Shown: piece after piece, positions 48,701 to 61,400 of the stretch
Numbering within the stretch: position 1 is the first letter of the stretch
Layout: every line of letters starts with the position of its first letter
Source: Ectocarpus siliculosus
Taxonomy: Eukaryota > Sar > Phaeophyceae > Ectocarpales > Ectocarpaceae
NCBI GenBank assembly: GCA_000310025.1
Contig: FN649728.1
Coordinates: 3,502,173-3,566,172 of the forward strand
Length of the DNA: 64,000 nt
Direction: 5' to 3'
Made by a program: the position numbers and the translations under genes
The notes under the pieces: model-generated
The model's input: the letters and a program-made list of their open reading frames with translations, nothing else
Database searches by the model: none
What the model was told of the DNA's origin: nothing

Positions 48701-51700
48701 TGACATGAGACAAGACACCACACCCCCCCGGAACTACTTTCAAAGCATCGTTGCTCGACATCGAAGAGGGTGCTGAAATCAGAGGATACATAACGTTCTC
48801 GGAAAGCTCTCCACGAGACGGTTCCAACGCCTCCCGATACTTTCGGCACAGCCAGTGTTTCTTCCTGTCAAGTAATCGAGCTCTGAAATTCGGGCCAGGG
48901 GGTGTGATATCTTATGCAACCCACGGCAGGCTTAAAGACTTTTTTTCATGCTGGGCATGAAGTTCTTCACTGCCAAGTGGTCGAGCACCGGCGGCGCTAT
49001 CTGTGCACAACGTCAAGCGCACGAGAACCAAGCGCAATTGTTGAGAGATCACACACCTGTGGGAGAGCGCCGCCCTGCTCCTGGCCGGCCTGGGCATCGT
49101 CCCCGCCATCGACAGCTGCCTTGGCACCGCTCAAACCTCCGTTCTCCCCCTGTGAGTATTGTCATGCGAAAGTTGGCGTGTTGGTTACTGTGGTGGATCC
49201 ACTAATGACATCCGTTCTGGCACGAACCCTCATACTATACCCAATCCATTAGCCTCGAATGCTCCTGTGTTATTACGCCCCACATTCCAACCAACCCAGT
49301 GGGGAGACACACGCCATCGGCAGGCATGAAACAAAACGAACCGCATGCAACCGGATCTCGCGTGCCTAGAAAGTTTCCTTCAAACAGCGAGCTTTCTTCA
49401 AACAGCGACATTTACACGGTCCTACCTCACTGGTCGCCGAACTCTACTATCATTTAGAGGGGATGGGTGGCGAACTGGACTTTCGTCGCACGAACAGACC
49501 ACCGCGAGACATACACAAGACTTGCGAACACTCCCCGTCCTCGGAGGGAACCTCCAAGACCCAAAAGCACCAAGCAGCCGTTCCAACACCTTCCTTGTCA
49601 GTGCAGCCAGAAAACACTCGCCACGACACAGCGCACCCAAATGTCCCAAAGGGAACGACAAAACATCAACAATTCCAAAGTGGCGGGAAATTTTGACAAG
49701 AACAGTAGGACCAGAAGGTCGTCGAAGGTGTCAAGACCACAACGTTTCGCGACAAGCACGGAGCTCCTCCATAAACAAAAAAAAAGAATGAGAAAAAACA
49801 ATCCCAATCCTTCGGGCAAACGACCAACACTTTACTTCTCTCTTCCTGGAAACCGTCTACAAAATGACGGATCCCGGAGCTGACCGTTTCCGTTCACTCA
49901 AACCAAGCTTTGGCACACTAACCGCTAGAAACCGGGAGTGGAACTCCTTGCGAATACGAGCGAAGAAACAAAGAAGAACAAAGCGTCAGCAGCGGCGACC
50001 ATGCCAGTGTCTTGCCACACGACGCAAACATCTCTCGACCCTTCCACCTAAATAAACACAGGTGTACGCTGCATCGTCCCAACAGGCGTACGTACCTCCT
50101 GCTGCTCCTCGTCCTCTCCGACTCCCGCCTCCGAGAATTCGATGCCCAAGCCATCCTGCGAATCGCCGAACTCCGACAAATCCCACGAGTCCAGCCCATC
50201 CTCGTCTCCCGCCTCCTTCCCCTTCTTCTCCTCCTCCTCCTCGTCGTCGTCGTCATCATCACCATCGCCACCGCCGCCGCCTATCCCCAACCCCGCGCCC
50301 CCACCCCCCGCACCTTTGTTTCCCTTGGCTGGGGCACCGTCGGCACCCTTGCCCCCGCTCGAGCCCCCGGAGGATGATTGGGCGGAGCCCCCTGCGGCAG
50401 CGGCGGCGTCGCCCGACTCTACACGATTGCCGTTCAATTCATACAGATACAAAAAAGCGTCGAAAATCCATGAAAAAAAAAAACACAGCAAAAGGTGGGA
50501 GATGCGTTTGTTTCGCTTGCGTGAGTCACACGACAAGGTCGGTCGACAACGACCAATCGGCACCATGCCCCCCGAAGCGTTCAAGACGCACGAAATTTAT
50601 CGATCGCCAGGTTGCATGAACGGCGAAGTGGCGCACGGATAAATACGGGACGATGCACCGACGGAAACACGGTGAATTGAGTTACGGTATGCCCCGGTGT
50701 AACCAATGCCGGAAACTAGCGAGGTAGCGGGATTGAGCCATCCACTCCCTGATCGGCACCACAACCAGCAGGCGTTTTCGGTCTCAACTGCACAAAAATA
50801 GACACAATCGAGGTCAACCAATCCACCAAGAAAACCTGGGTCAGGTGACACACAAACGTAAATGCCAATGCAACAGCAGTGACAATACAGCATCGGCCCG
50901 ATCACAAGAGACCAAACCACACACTTGGCTCAGACTGGCGTTCGTATACTGGGTGAAGGCTGAGCACCAGGCTGTCAGATGGCATAATTCATGTGGAACT
51001 CGCTCTGACGCTCGATTCAGCCACGCTTTCGTTCCTTCGACCATCCCATCATCTGCCCGATATCGCTTTTTATCATCATACCGTGTCGACAAACTGCCTG
51101 AAATTGAGCCTTGAACGTGGTCGGTTCTACACATCAACGTACAACTCGCTCCCGGGAAGCACGTTATTCATGCACGGCTTCAATCCCACATATCTCGAAG
51201 CGAAAAACGGCCGGGCCTTCGTCTAGTGGGTCGTGTGCGGTGTACCCCCCCCCCCCGGGAGCAAGGCTCGACGGCATCACCAGTCACGAGCATCTCTCTC
51301 ACCATCCGTGCCGCTTTCCCCCTCTCGGCCCGCCCCCTTGCTCAAGTTAGTCAGCACCGTCCGCGCGTAGCTCCAGCCGCCCAGCTGCGTCTCCATCCCT
51401 GGAGAGTTGCGCCGCATGTAACGGTTGCGCGACGACGACGACGACGACGAGGGAAGGAGAGGCACGATAAGAGTCGGCGGGGGCATGGGCGCAGGAAAAT
51501 CATGGAATGAGATTCCTTTTCAGTGGCACCATTGACGGGCGGGACAAAGAGACCGGCGCGAACTCATCTGTCGGGTGTTGGGGCGGATACGGCACAAGCG
51601 AATCACTCTTTGGCTGCGGCGGAGGGCAACGAGCGCGAAGGCCCGTGCCGTGCTGGCATGTCCCAGTGGTCTGGTATGGGTAAGGTCCTCAAAATATTTC

Positions 51701-53631
51701 TCGAGGCTTGGTAAAGCCGGAGCTCGGGCAGGCCAGGGGCGGGGCAAAAAATGGTCATTGGGCTCCCCTCTTGGAACCTCTTCAGAAAGTACTTGCAGCA
51801 GGTCGTGACGGCAACAACAGCCCGAGTTCCACACAGCAAAAACAGCTGACACCTTTATTGGCAACAAGCCACAACTCTCAGCAGCAAGTTGAGGGCATGT
51901 GCGAGAGGAGGGCCGGGGACCGGGCATTGAAGAGAGAGAGAGAGAGAGGTCTAGAGAGAGAAAGACAGACAGACAGACAGACAGACAGACAGTTCGAGCC
52001 TCACCTGGTCGTGGCTGTACCGTTGCTCCATTACCGCCACCACGGTTTGATCGCTTGGAACGCTGCGTCGCCACGAGTCCTCGAACAGTCCGGGCTGCAG
52101 AGCTGAGGAAGATTGTGGAATGATTATCCAGAAACGGTCACGCAGCCGTGCGAGCTCAATCGAAAGGCGGTCTTCTCTTTGCGTTCTCTGTTTGGGTACC
52201 GACCGCTTGACAATTCAACAAGATATGCTGCACACCGTACAGGGAGATGCAGAGCTCGAGGTTACAGAGAACGGGCTAGCCACGTCCTTTTTCCTGCGGG
52301 TTGTAATCTAACCGGCGACGACGCTTTCTTTCATGGATACCCCGCATACAAGTACAAGATACGACAGCAGTGGCTCGTTCCCGGAATGGTGTGTGAGGAG
52401 TGGTGTGTTCGTCCCATCTATTCTGGCGCCGGTTTACAGGCCTTTCTGCGTAAATACCGGACGTATTAGCCAGGGTCACACAAGAGGAAGGTCATAAAGG
52501 AGCTTTTTTCATTTTCTTTTGTGTTTTGTTGCCCCGCCTTTCCCCTTCGGTGCACTGGAATGGTTTGCAAATAGACATTGCATGTGTACACTAGGGAAAG
52601 CTGCCCAAGATACCACACACCCTGGGCCAATTTTCGGATCTCATTTACTCCACAGCAGCGCCGAAAGGACGACGTCGGAACCCCTCGCCGTGAGCTTTCC
52701 GAAAACGCACCCTTTGGATTATGCATCCTCGTCGCAGTCGAGCTCGGAAAATCGGTCCAGGGTGTGTGATATCTTTATATTGAATCACCTCGATGTACGG
52801 TATGCACCGTACATGAGCGATCATTCAAGAAAAGGTTGCACAGGCCAAATAGCACTGCCGTGTACGTTGCCTTCACACCCAAGATGAGCAGCTGAAGGCC
52901 CTCTCACCTCTCGAAGGGGTAGGGGGACTCTCGGGATAGGGTCAGGTGGTCGACGGTAGTGGAGGTGAGAGGTGCTCCTCCAGAGGCCAAACCGTCCCCG
53001 CCGTTGTACGAGTGCCTTCGGCACCGAAAGCGGCAGCAAGCAGCAGCAGCAGCAGCAGCAGCAGTAGCATTAGCAGCGTCAAGTCGTACATACAAAACCG
53101 AGCAGCATTCACAGGCACTGTGGCACCGTGGTGAACACCAAGGCTGCGGTGCTTACTGCAACCGTCGAGGACTGCACTACGGTAGTGCTGCACGTCTACT
53201 GCTGTAGAAGAGGCTGGACGCATGTCTCGCATCGCATGAGGTGTATTGTAAAACGTCCAGGTTGTGCACCTCCCGTCTTTAATGCATTTCGTCTCCAAGC
53301 ACATTCACAATCCATCCACATGATGTAAGGGCGGTACACAGGCGGGGGGGGGGGCGTTGTGTGGTCGAGGATGCGTACTGGTGTTGCTGCTGCTGGTGAG
53401 TGTAGACCAGCAGCAGGATAGCGGCGGCAGCAGCGGTCACAGGTCGTGGTTGTATGTCAACTTGCATATGCATCGCAACCACCGCCTTTCGAAACGAGGG
53501 AGCCATCAGCAGAAGCCAGAAGCAAACCTATACCTCGTTCCAGGCGATGACGACGACCCGTGGTGGCGACGCCTGGTGCTGACGAAGCCGGAGGCCTGAT
53601 CGACGGCGGCCAGCAGCGCCGCCGCCGCCAT
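39794..53631 (-). CDS. Multidomain putative Cdc48/p97 adaptor: three UBA-like domains, thioredoxin (CGPC), PUB and UBX
   Basis: Twenty exons: 53534-53631 (ATG), 52908-53015, 52005-52102, 51303-51515, 50096-50418, 49057-49149, 47796-48095, 47190-47302, 46621-46743, 46104-46263, 45450-45575, 45188-45277, 44480-44641, 43569-43692, 42843-43036, 42537-42679, 42099-42184, 41739-41852, 40880-40962, 39794-39976 (stop). All phases match; one donor is GC (46620). Predicted 977 residues. Residues 1-411 are low-complexity and acidic, with exons 1-4 least certain. UBA-like segments lie at about 412-448, 449-489 and 490-530 (DLQQRGWDSDVAMSAMREAG; MVEHGWDEEVARKALL). Thioredoxin spans about 575-669, with WCGPCK (Cys603, Cys606) and a HAFPSVF cis-Pro strand. 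PUB spans about 745-822 (DPKYRTLSTTSKAYEEVL, LRLAGF). UBX spans about 890-965, with the FPK loop (TAFPKREL) that contacts p97 and LGLAPSARLV. UBA binds ubiquitin and PUB/UBX bind Cdc48, so a ubiquitin-dependent Cdc48 role with thiol chemistry is inferred. Confidence 0.8.
42537..43036 (-). other. PUB (PUG) domain exons
   Basis: Exons 42843-43036 and 42537-42679 join in phase 0. The first ends with AARTVITVLMSAYKFPE and the second begins DPKYRTLSTTSKAYEEVL and continues to LEALRLAGFRHKD. This matches the PUB core, a helix followed by an (N)P-x-KYR-x-L block and a final L-x-x-x-GF. PUB domains bind the C-terminal tail of Cdc48/p97. Confidence 0.75.
45188..45277 (-). other. Exon carrying the thioredoxin active site
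   Basis: The exon is 30 codons, phase 0-0, with a CCAG acceptor and GTTCGT donor. It encodes VILDVYAEWCGPCKQLTPAL, the central strand and active-site helix start of a classical thioredoxin. Both cysteines and the intervening Gly-Pro are present, so the site should be redox-active. This differs from the inactive UAS thioredoxin-like domain of FAF1, FAF2 and UBXD7. Confidence 0.9.
46818..46943. repeat. Tandem duplication, 63-bp unit, two copies
   Basis: The unit beginning TCATACGCTGCCATC and ending AAAAGTTAATATC occurs at 46818-46880 and again at 46881-46943 with a few differences. It lies in the intron between the first two UBA exons of the UBA-thioredoxin-PUB-UBX gene, and further diverged pieces follow to about 47000. 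Confidence 0.85.
48508..48655. repeat. Tandem repeat, 51-bp unit, nearly three copies
   Basis: Copies begin at 48508, 48559 and 48610 (GCCGAGGC, GCTCCTGATTCC, TTGTGGGCTACAAGCTGG). The third is diverged and incomplete. The period is a multiple of three, and on the minus strand the array is open as a 17-residue repeat. It lies in the intron between exons 49057-49149 and 47796-48095. Confidence 0.9.
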
Positions 53632-54968
53632 GGCCGTTCGTAGGATCATGAGCATCCTTCAACACGTGTCCTACGCTGCTCCTCTCGTCTTTCGCGGCAG
53701 CGATGCTGCGACGGATCAAGCTTTCCTCCCTTTCGTCTGTCCTCTGGACAGTCACACGCTTCCCAGCAACAACACAACACAATCTCTTGTGTGGTGTGGT
53801 TACAGACGCGGTGTTGCAGCACAGAGCCAGCACACTTGACCAGCACGCGGCACAGCAGGCTTGTCGGAAATTGAGGGCAACAGCAGAGAGGGAAATTGCA
53901 CCGCACACACCCCACCCCCACGGGGCCCCGTCGCTCAGCATTGATTGGAACGTGGGTCATTCGCTACAACAATTGGTGGAGCCGGTGAACGATGACACGA
54001 TGACACCATGCATATCAATAGCTCCAGAGCTAACTCCACACACTAATCAATACGATGGAGTGAAGGAATGTACTTATTTTTGCTGTTGCCATCAAGCGTC
54101 TCACGCGGCGTTCGCAAATGATGAATTGCAGTCATCCACACGTTAACACTTGTCGGATGCTTCGGTGTGCTGTTGTTGTTGTACGCTGCTTGTCACGTTG
54201 CCAACACTGCCACTAACTACACTGCCAACGTTTTGAAGTGTGAGCATTTACATGGTGCTGCAACAGTGGTACCACCCCGCACGAGCACGCCGTACAGTGA
54301 CTAGACTCAGAAAAGAACATCTAAAGCGAGACAACAGCAACAACAGATGTTACCACCGAGCCGTAAACTGCTGTATCCGCCCTACCTAGCGAAGATCATC
54401 GTTCTTTGTGGATCGACGAAGATCAATGGTGGACATATATATGTCGAGGGATGAAAACAGGAAAATCCACGGCATACCGAACGTCTGCAATGTGCGAACT
54501 TAGCAACGTTCATATGGTTGTCCGAGAGGCTCAGCCCTTCCCCCCCCCCCCCCTCACTGTAAATTCGCGCCTGGACGACGTCATTGAATGTACGTGCTCT
54601 CTTGAACACAACTGATTGCGGAAAACCCGCGGAACATACAAACAACCACTACCACCATCTCATGTGGTATTCAATTAGTAAAACCCCTTGCTACATGAAC
54701 ATCCATATCAAGAAGCTCCGGCCGGCCAAAACGTTGCCCTGCTCGGTAAATGTGTCTGTCATCATGACAGACTATTCTCGCGGCTCTTTCCAATCGCGTT
54801 TGTTTGATCCCTGAAAAGCCTACAATAAAAGCGTCAACAGGTTAAAGAGTCTGCCCAACATCCGCTGGCAAACAACCATGCGAAAACAACCCGCTTCGGT
54901 CGTCGTGTGCAACAAGACTACAAACGGCACAGCTTCGAACCGCGTGTCTAGACCACAAAGACTGAACA
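53632..54968. other. Intergenic region: upstream of the UBA-thioredoxin-PUB-UBX gene and downstream of PRORP
   Basis: Both neighbours are on the minus strand, so this about 1.3 kb must hold the PRORP 3' UTR and the promoter and 5' UTR of the UBX gene. No further exon was recognised. A C-run lies at 54541-54553. Confidence 0.4.
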
Positions 54969-55421
54969 TCACGCTCGCAACAAGCGCTCCACGAGCTCCG
55001 CCTTCTTGCCCGAAACTTTCAGGCCACGACTTCGAAGCTCTTCTTTCAGGGAGACCACTTTCATGGACGACCAGCGCTGACGGTGCTGCTCGTTCTCAGA
55101 GGCAGTTTCATCGACGTCGGATACGCGTTCTTCTGCGCCGTCTTCCTTCAGAGAGTCCTCTATAGCATCAGCCGCGGTTGATCTGGATGTCTCCGGGGGG
55201 AGTACTGCTCTTGCCCCTCGCTCTCCCGTATGTCTGATTCCTGGTGGCTGCGAAGCTGCCCCCCCCGTGGTTGTTGATATTGAGTCAGGGTCCCTGGGCG
55301 TTGCTTTTGGTGCTGCCGGTACTGGCGCTGGGGGTATCGCTGCTGCGGCTGCTGCTGAACCCACATCTTCACCTCTACGCGCCCCGACAGGTGGTCGTCG
55401 CGCCCCGGCAAGCGGTCGTGG

Positions 55422-55468
<47 letters not shown>

Positions 55469-58400
55469 GTTGCTGCTGACTCTCGCTCCCATCATGACCG
55501 CTTACAAATGGCTGCTGCCGAACAGAGTCCTCGATTATCCCGTCGTCACTAAGAACGTCGGCAAATCGGGCCTCATCTAACCGATCCTTCACCCTCGCGG
55601 CATCTGCAGCTAGCACTCTGGCGTACGGCGAGTCTCTTGAGACACCACCGGTGGTCTGAGCATCGGCGAACAGTGCCTCGGCTACCAACGCGTCGGCTGC
55701 GGTGGCGTCGGCCCTGGCTCGTGCGGCCGCCCGCTTTGCTGCCACCGCTGCCTCTTCGACCGTTCCCTGTCAATAGAATAGTATGAACGCGCAAAATACA
55801 GGAAGGGGCCGCGTTGTATTGGTAACTCCAACAACAGGGGGTCGTGTGATCAGAAATGCAAGTTTGGCGTAGAACGTCCTGGCTTGCCGCCATCGCTGAC
55901 TCCTCATCGATTCCCCGAAAGCAAAAAGGGGCCAACCAACACATGCGAGGGAGATCAGCGCACATGTTACAATGTGTTGGGCGTTGCCGCGATGTTGAGC
56001 CCGGTATTCAGGTGAGACTTTACTGCTGTGAAAAGGAAGGATACAGAAAATGTTTTGGCTGCATGCAAAAGACCGCTTTGGCTGCATTGGATTCAACGTC
56101 TTGTCGCTATCACGTAGAGCAGCACATCTTATGAAAATACAACGGTCCACAGCTGCAGGTGTCCCCAGGACTCGGTCCACTACTTGGAAACTGCTTGTTA
56201 TGGATCGTTAAGAACGGCTGTCCAACTCCTACCTTACTCGCGTGTGTTCCCGGCTGGTGCGTCAAACATACACCGACAGGTGTAGACTGGCGCCCACAAA
56301 TATGATGGCACAAAAAACACACAAACTCATGTAGTATGTACGTCGTGGAGTTGAATTGCATGTTTGCATGTTTGGGCAACCAGACCCTTGGAACTGGAGG
56401 GGGTTCACGTCCGTCAACGGGGGACAGTCACTTTATCGCCAGATATTATGTGGCGGCGCTTACCGCGTACGAGATAAGTAGCGTGCTACGGTCCGATCCA
56501 CACCTCTGGAAAGCGGTGACTGTCTGATTGTTTTCGCCAGCAAAGCATGTAGGGTTGAGGGTATGTATTCATGGAGGAATACTGTTGGGCGCCCAACATC
56601 TGAGGTAATCTCAGTCAAACGGAGGGAAGACAGGGATACCGAGTACGGCCCACATGTACCTGGGTGGAGTGGGAGGAGCGAGAATGCTGCTTCCTGACTC
56701 GCATGGACTGCAGTAGCCCCCCGACCTGATCACAACCGTCGTCAAGAGCGGAACAAGAGCACACACCAGTGTCAGATGTGTAGACCAGCAGTTATTCGAC
56801 CAAGCCAATCATGGAGATGAGCAGAATCAAAACCAACCGAGACCCCCTTTCTTTCAGCGGAAAAGCAAACACGTGCGTGCCAGCAACGTGATCTTGTCTG
56901 TTGTGAATTTTTCTGGTGCTCTTGCGTTTGTTTTCAAAATCAAACTCATGACACAGTGCTCTGAGAATGAGCGACATACGCCAGATTTTCACAATTTGGC
57001 AACAATAATGGCGTAGTGGACGAAAACGAACTTGCCAACTCTTGTGCCTCTAGCAGTCCGTGAAGACCCACCACCACCACCACCACCACCACCACCACGG
57101 CGACACCATCACGAACGCAACCGGAGCACCCCGCACCTTTCTAAGCGTGTCATCTTCCGCACCACCAGTACGAGCACCACCGCCAGAGCTAACCATAGCA
57201 ACATCCCTCGCACTGCCGTCGTTGGTTTCTCCCGGAGGACTGTCCGCATGTATATTCGGGTGGGTCTTTCGCGGGGTGGGCATGAGCTTGTCGAGCCCCA
57301 TTCTCAATCCCCGCTGGACGTCGATGCACAGCCACTCATCGTCGGCCCCGGCGGGCACGTGCCAACACCCCTGGGTGACAACGAAAGGCGGCGATGATAT
57401 TGGGCGTGGGTCCACCATTCGTAATCCTTATGCCGGCGTGCTCGGTGTTACGTGAATATGGTTTACTCGATCATCACGTACATCTGCGTATGACATAGCA
57501 CAAGTGGATTACGACGCAAATATTTGACGGCTGCATCTGCAGCATGGGTTGCCTGTAATTCGCATTTTCTTGACGGCCTTACCCACGCTCGTCGCGCGGC
57601 AATGAGCCAGTGACGCGGAGACCCGCTACAAGCAACAACAAGTAGTCAACGACCATATAACCAAGAACAGGACGGCAAACCTGCTCTCGCCGCACCTGGC
57701 GTTAGAACTCAATCCTGTAGATGTCGATGTCTTTCGGGAAAGCGTGCCATGTGATGGGATTTCGACCGTGCTTGTGACAAGGCGTCACCGACAACTTGTG
57801 GGAAGCGTTTGCAACCGTGCACCGACCTTCCTGGCAAACCGTTTCTCTCCCCGTCACTGGTGCAACCGGTTTCCGCTTCTTTTCCCAATCGGGTGCGCCT
57901 TGGTTAAATATCTCAAGACAAGGCCACGATATGACTGCGTGCGTGCGTCTCGCGTATTAGGAAAGGGAAGCCAGTATCTGCGACTGCGGGCCCGAGCCGG
58001 AGAAATACAACTTCGATGCGCGCGTATCAGCATCATACATGTACCATCAACCACGGCACAAAACAGTGAAACCATCGACGGAGACAGCAGCAACCAATAC
58101 CATCGCCACAAGGTAGATATCAAGGTGGAGGTTTCGGATGTTTCACCTGTTCGCTCTTCTGCACGTCTCGCGTGAAGGCGGGGGGCGGCTGGATGGCAAC
58201 CTGTGGGGGGTTCGCTGGCCAGCCTTGCGGATTTAAGCCCTGGTGGGTCCAACCGCAACGCCGAACATCAAAGGGGTAGCATGGTGGAGTGTGTCAAAAC
58301 CTATCAATACACTGGCTCCGATAGCAAAACGTCTGGAAAGCCCACATGGTCTATATAGGACGATAGCGAAAATCTCCATCAATGTTAGGGGTCTGCACTT

Positions 58401-61400
58401 GCATATCTACAAGAACACAGATATTTTCAAGCTCCATCATATCCGTTCAACAACTTCAACGGCCAGAGGCATGCAGAATAGATTTGCGATGAACAACGCC
58501 AACGCCCCTGCCGGCGGCCCTGCACAGCATTCCGCGTGCGTCAACCAAACACCAGCATTTCACTTCGCGGGATTAACAACTCTCGCAAACACTACTCCCA
58601 CAACACCATAAGCCAAGAGACACCGCGACAAAAAAACCCCGTCGAACCAGCACACGGCTTGCACGAAACTTAGGCCGCACGCACTAAAAAATTGGTCACC
58701 TTTCCCATGATATCCTTTAGAGGGTATGTAAGCTCGAACTGGGCGAGCTGCGTGGTCCTCCACCGCAGGTACGGCACCGTCTCGGCCAAAGACATGCGGT
58801 GATCTCTGAAACCCATAAAAACGAAGCACCGAGAAATCGCGCGAGAGTAATAACCAAATATGGGGGCAGCGTTAGGAGGCAACCCACCTACATCGCAGCG
58901 TTCGGCGTGCGTTGATATCGGGCACGAACAAACGCGGCCGTGTCAGAAAAATATGTGCGTCGTCGGAGAGACTCGATTCGACATATGCTGGCGGTAGCCA
59001 AACATAGGCGCGTATATCAAATGATAGTACGCCAACGTGTGAAGGGATAGGAATATTCCGTGCGGATCAGGTCCCGCCATTGCGTGAAATTCCTGTCGCT
59101 TTCGCTGGAACTCAAGATGAAATGGTTTCCCTTTCGGTTGTTGTCGAAGCGCAAACTGAGGAAGCATGCCACAACTGCTGCACGCTCCGTTGAGTGATCA
59201 CATTGTTGCGGTGTATGTACTACCCAGCATTCACGACCTGGCCTGCACTTTACGCACCTTGTCCTGTCGTTGGAGATGACCGTCATGGGAATATCGTCGA
59301 ACGCAACGGTCGCGTACATCCAGTACCAGTCGTCCGACGCCTCGTCAGAGCACTCGTAAAGCTGGCACGATCAGCAATGAGAAACAAAAAATGTGAAAGA
59401 AAACGCGTTGAAATGGGTATCATCTTCAACTTTCAGCATGAATGAATGTTTCTCATGGGGACGAAGCCGTCTCCGTGAGCAGAAAGCCGGAAAGCTTCAA
59501 CACTAAACGAAATAGGTTCGATGCATACAGTACTTTGGATGAAGTAATTCTTTCGGGGGGAATACCAAAAATACGCTTGCAGCTCATGAGCAATGACGCC
59601 CGCTTGGAGTCGAGAATAAAAAACAAACTTGAACGAAAAGTTATCTCAAAACGCAACAATGGTAAAGCACCTACATATGCGTTTTTGTCATCCTTTCAGC
59701 CGCAAGATCGGCCACGGCTCCAAAACAGATGAGCAGCCGCTCCAACAATAATTAATGGCGATCGTCGTGACTGTCACGGGTGAATGGCTGCGGTTTGAAA
59801 TTGCAAGCATGCCTCTTCTGGGCCAAAAGGATAACCAGTTCGGGCGTCATTTAGGCACCATCCTACAGCTAAAAAAACCCAACAGGGTAAACAATCGCTT
59901 TGCGACCCGGCCGCAGATAAACTTGGCACATCGGCTAGGCAACCAGAGCGTGACTCGAATATTCCTGTAGCAAACCGAGGATAATACTCGTGTGCGAGAA
60001 GTCGGTCGAGAAGTCCACGGGACATGTTATTCCCCCGACGATCACTTTTTCCAGCTCAGTACGCTGTAATGGGCGGCGAAACGAACCCTAAGTCTGCCAT
60101 CCACCCTACCCCTTTGGCGAGATAGCGATCAACGCGGGGCCGTGGGCGGGGAGGTGGCACACTCCGCATTCGAAAGGATCTACAACGAGCGCTCAATTAC
60201 TACCCCGTTGTCGACACATGATAGCCCCACGTCAACTCAGAAAATGCTACCGCACGGTAGACGCCCATATATCCGCAAGCCTCACCTGAGACTTGGCACG
60301 CCATCGCTTGACAATAGCCTTGTTCAGAGGGTTGGACATGTACCTGAACCCGCCCCGTGCGGGCCTGAGGACAACCAACCCACCGGGTGCACAAGACGCC
60401 AGAGCACCAGAAAATTGTGAGTAACAGGAAGCGATAGCAGCAGAAAAGGTGTCAATACAGTCGTTGCACGCGGCGGCAACAAACAAACCAAAAAACGGTC
60501 ACCCCAGAGGAAGTACGACATGTCAAGAAAGAGTGCGTGCCGCTGGCGCGCCGCTCCGCAAGCACACAAAGCTTGGAGAGAAACCATGCTCCCTCTCACT
60601 AACGTGTTCTCATGAGATTCTTCGACCTAAGTCTACACCGGATCAGAGCTGTCCTCGGTGCCTAGCAACACACGCCATATTTTACTCTTGCCGCATCCGG
60701 TGAGTTTCACTGCCGTCGCTCTGAGGACGCTCTGGGACAAAATTCAACAGCTTCGAATCAAACTTCCTTTTATGTACCGTGAAAGTGCGTGTTATGGCAC
60801 CGACGTGCGATCGTTTTTCATCCCTCTCTTGGCTTTTTTTCGCACCCCGGTGCCATAACCCCCCCTCGGTGTTTGCCATGGGGATTGGGTTTTCGTCGCT
60901 TGGCAACGACGTTGATAAACAGGGCGATTCACTTCGTGAGCTCGGCAACCAGGTTACCGCTTTTTTTTGTTCCTCTATTTTTTTTTGTTGCGGTAACCAT
61001 GAATGGTGGTCGAGTAGATCATGTTGTGCGGGGTCAAGAACCCTCACTCCGCGCAAGGGGGATGATCGCACCACGTTGTGCAAAAATGGTCAAGCATCCT
61101 CAAGGCACTTACACAGTGCTTACAACTGTCTCTGGAAGTGAAAGCACCAGAAAATAAATTAAGTCATACGCAGCTGTCATCCGTACGCAAGGAAGAAAGC
61201 ACAAGATGCCGAACACCTTTGCAGCATGCAGGGCACCCTTCGTGCGACCCGCCGAATACCTCACGGCGCTTCGCGCTTGGTGATGTGAGCCTGGTCCGGT
61301 GAGAACCCGGCGTGCTCCGTCCCGGCTTTGCAGGGATACGAGGGATGCACGACTATGAGTACACCCCCTCCCCCCCGCCCCCCGGTGCCATAACACCGAT

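Noticed and set aside
52005-52102. Alternative frame of exon 3 of the UBA-thioredoxin gene reading LFEDSWRRSVPSDQ
   Set aside because: It looks more protein-like than the chosen frame but is out of phase with both neighbouring exons. Kept as a reason for lower confidence in the first exons.
57050-57136. Poly-tryptophan and poly-histidine peptides
   Set aside because: Translation of a (CAC)n microsatellite lying beyond the PRORP exon donor.
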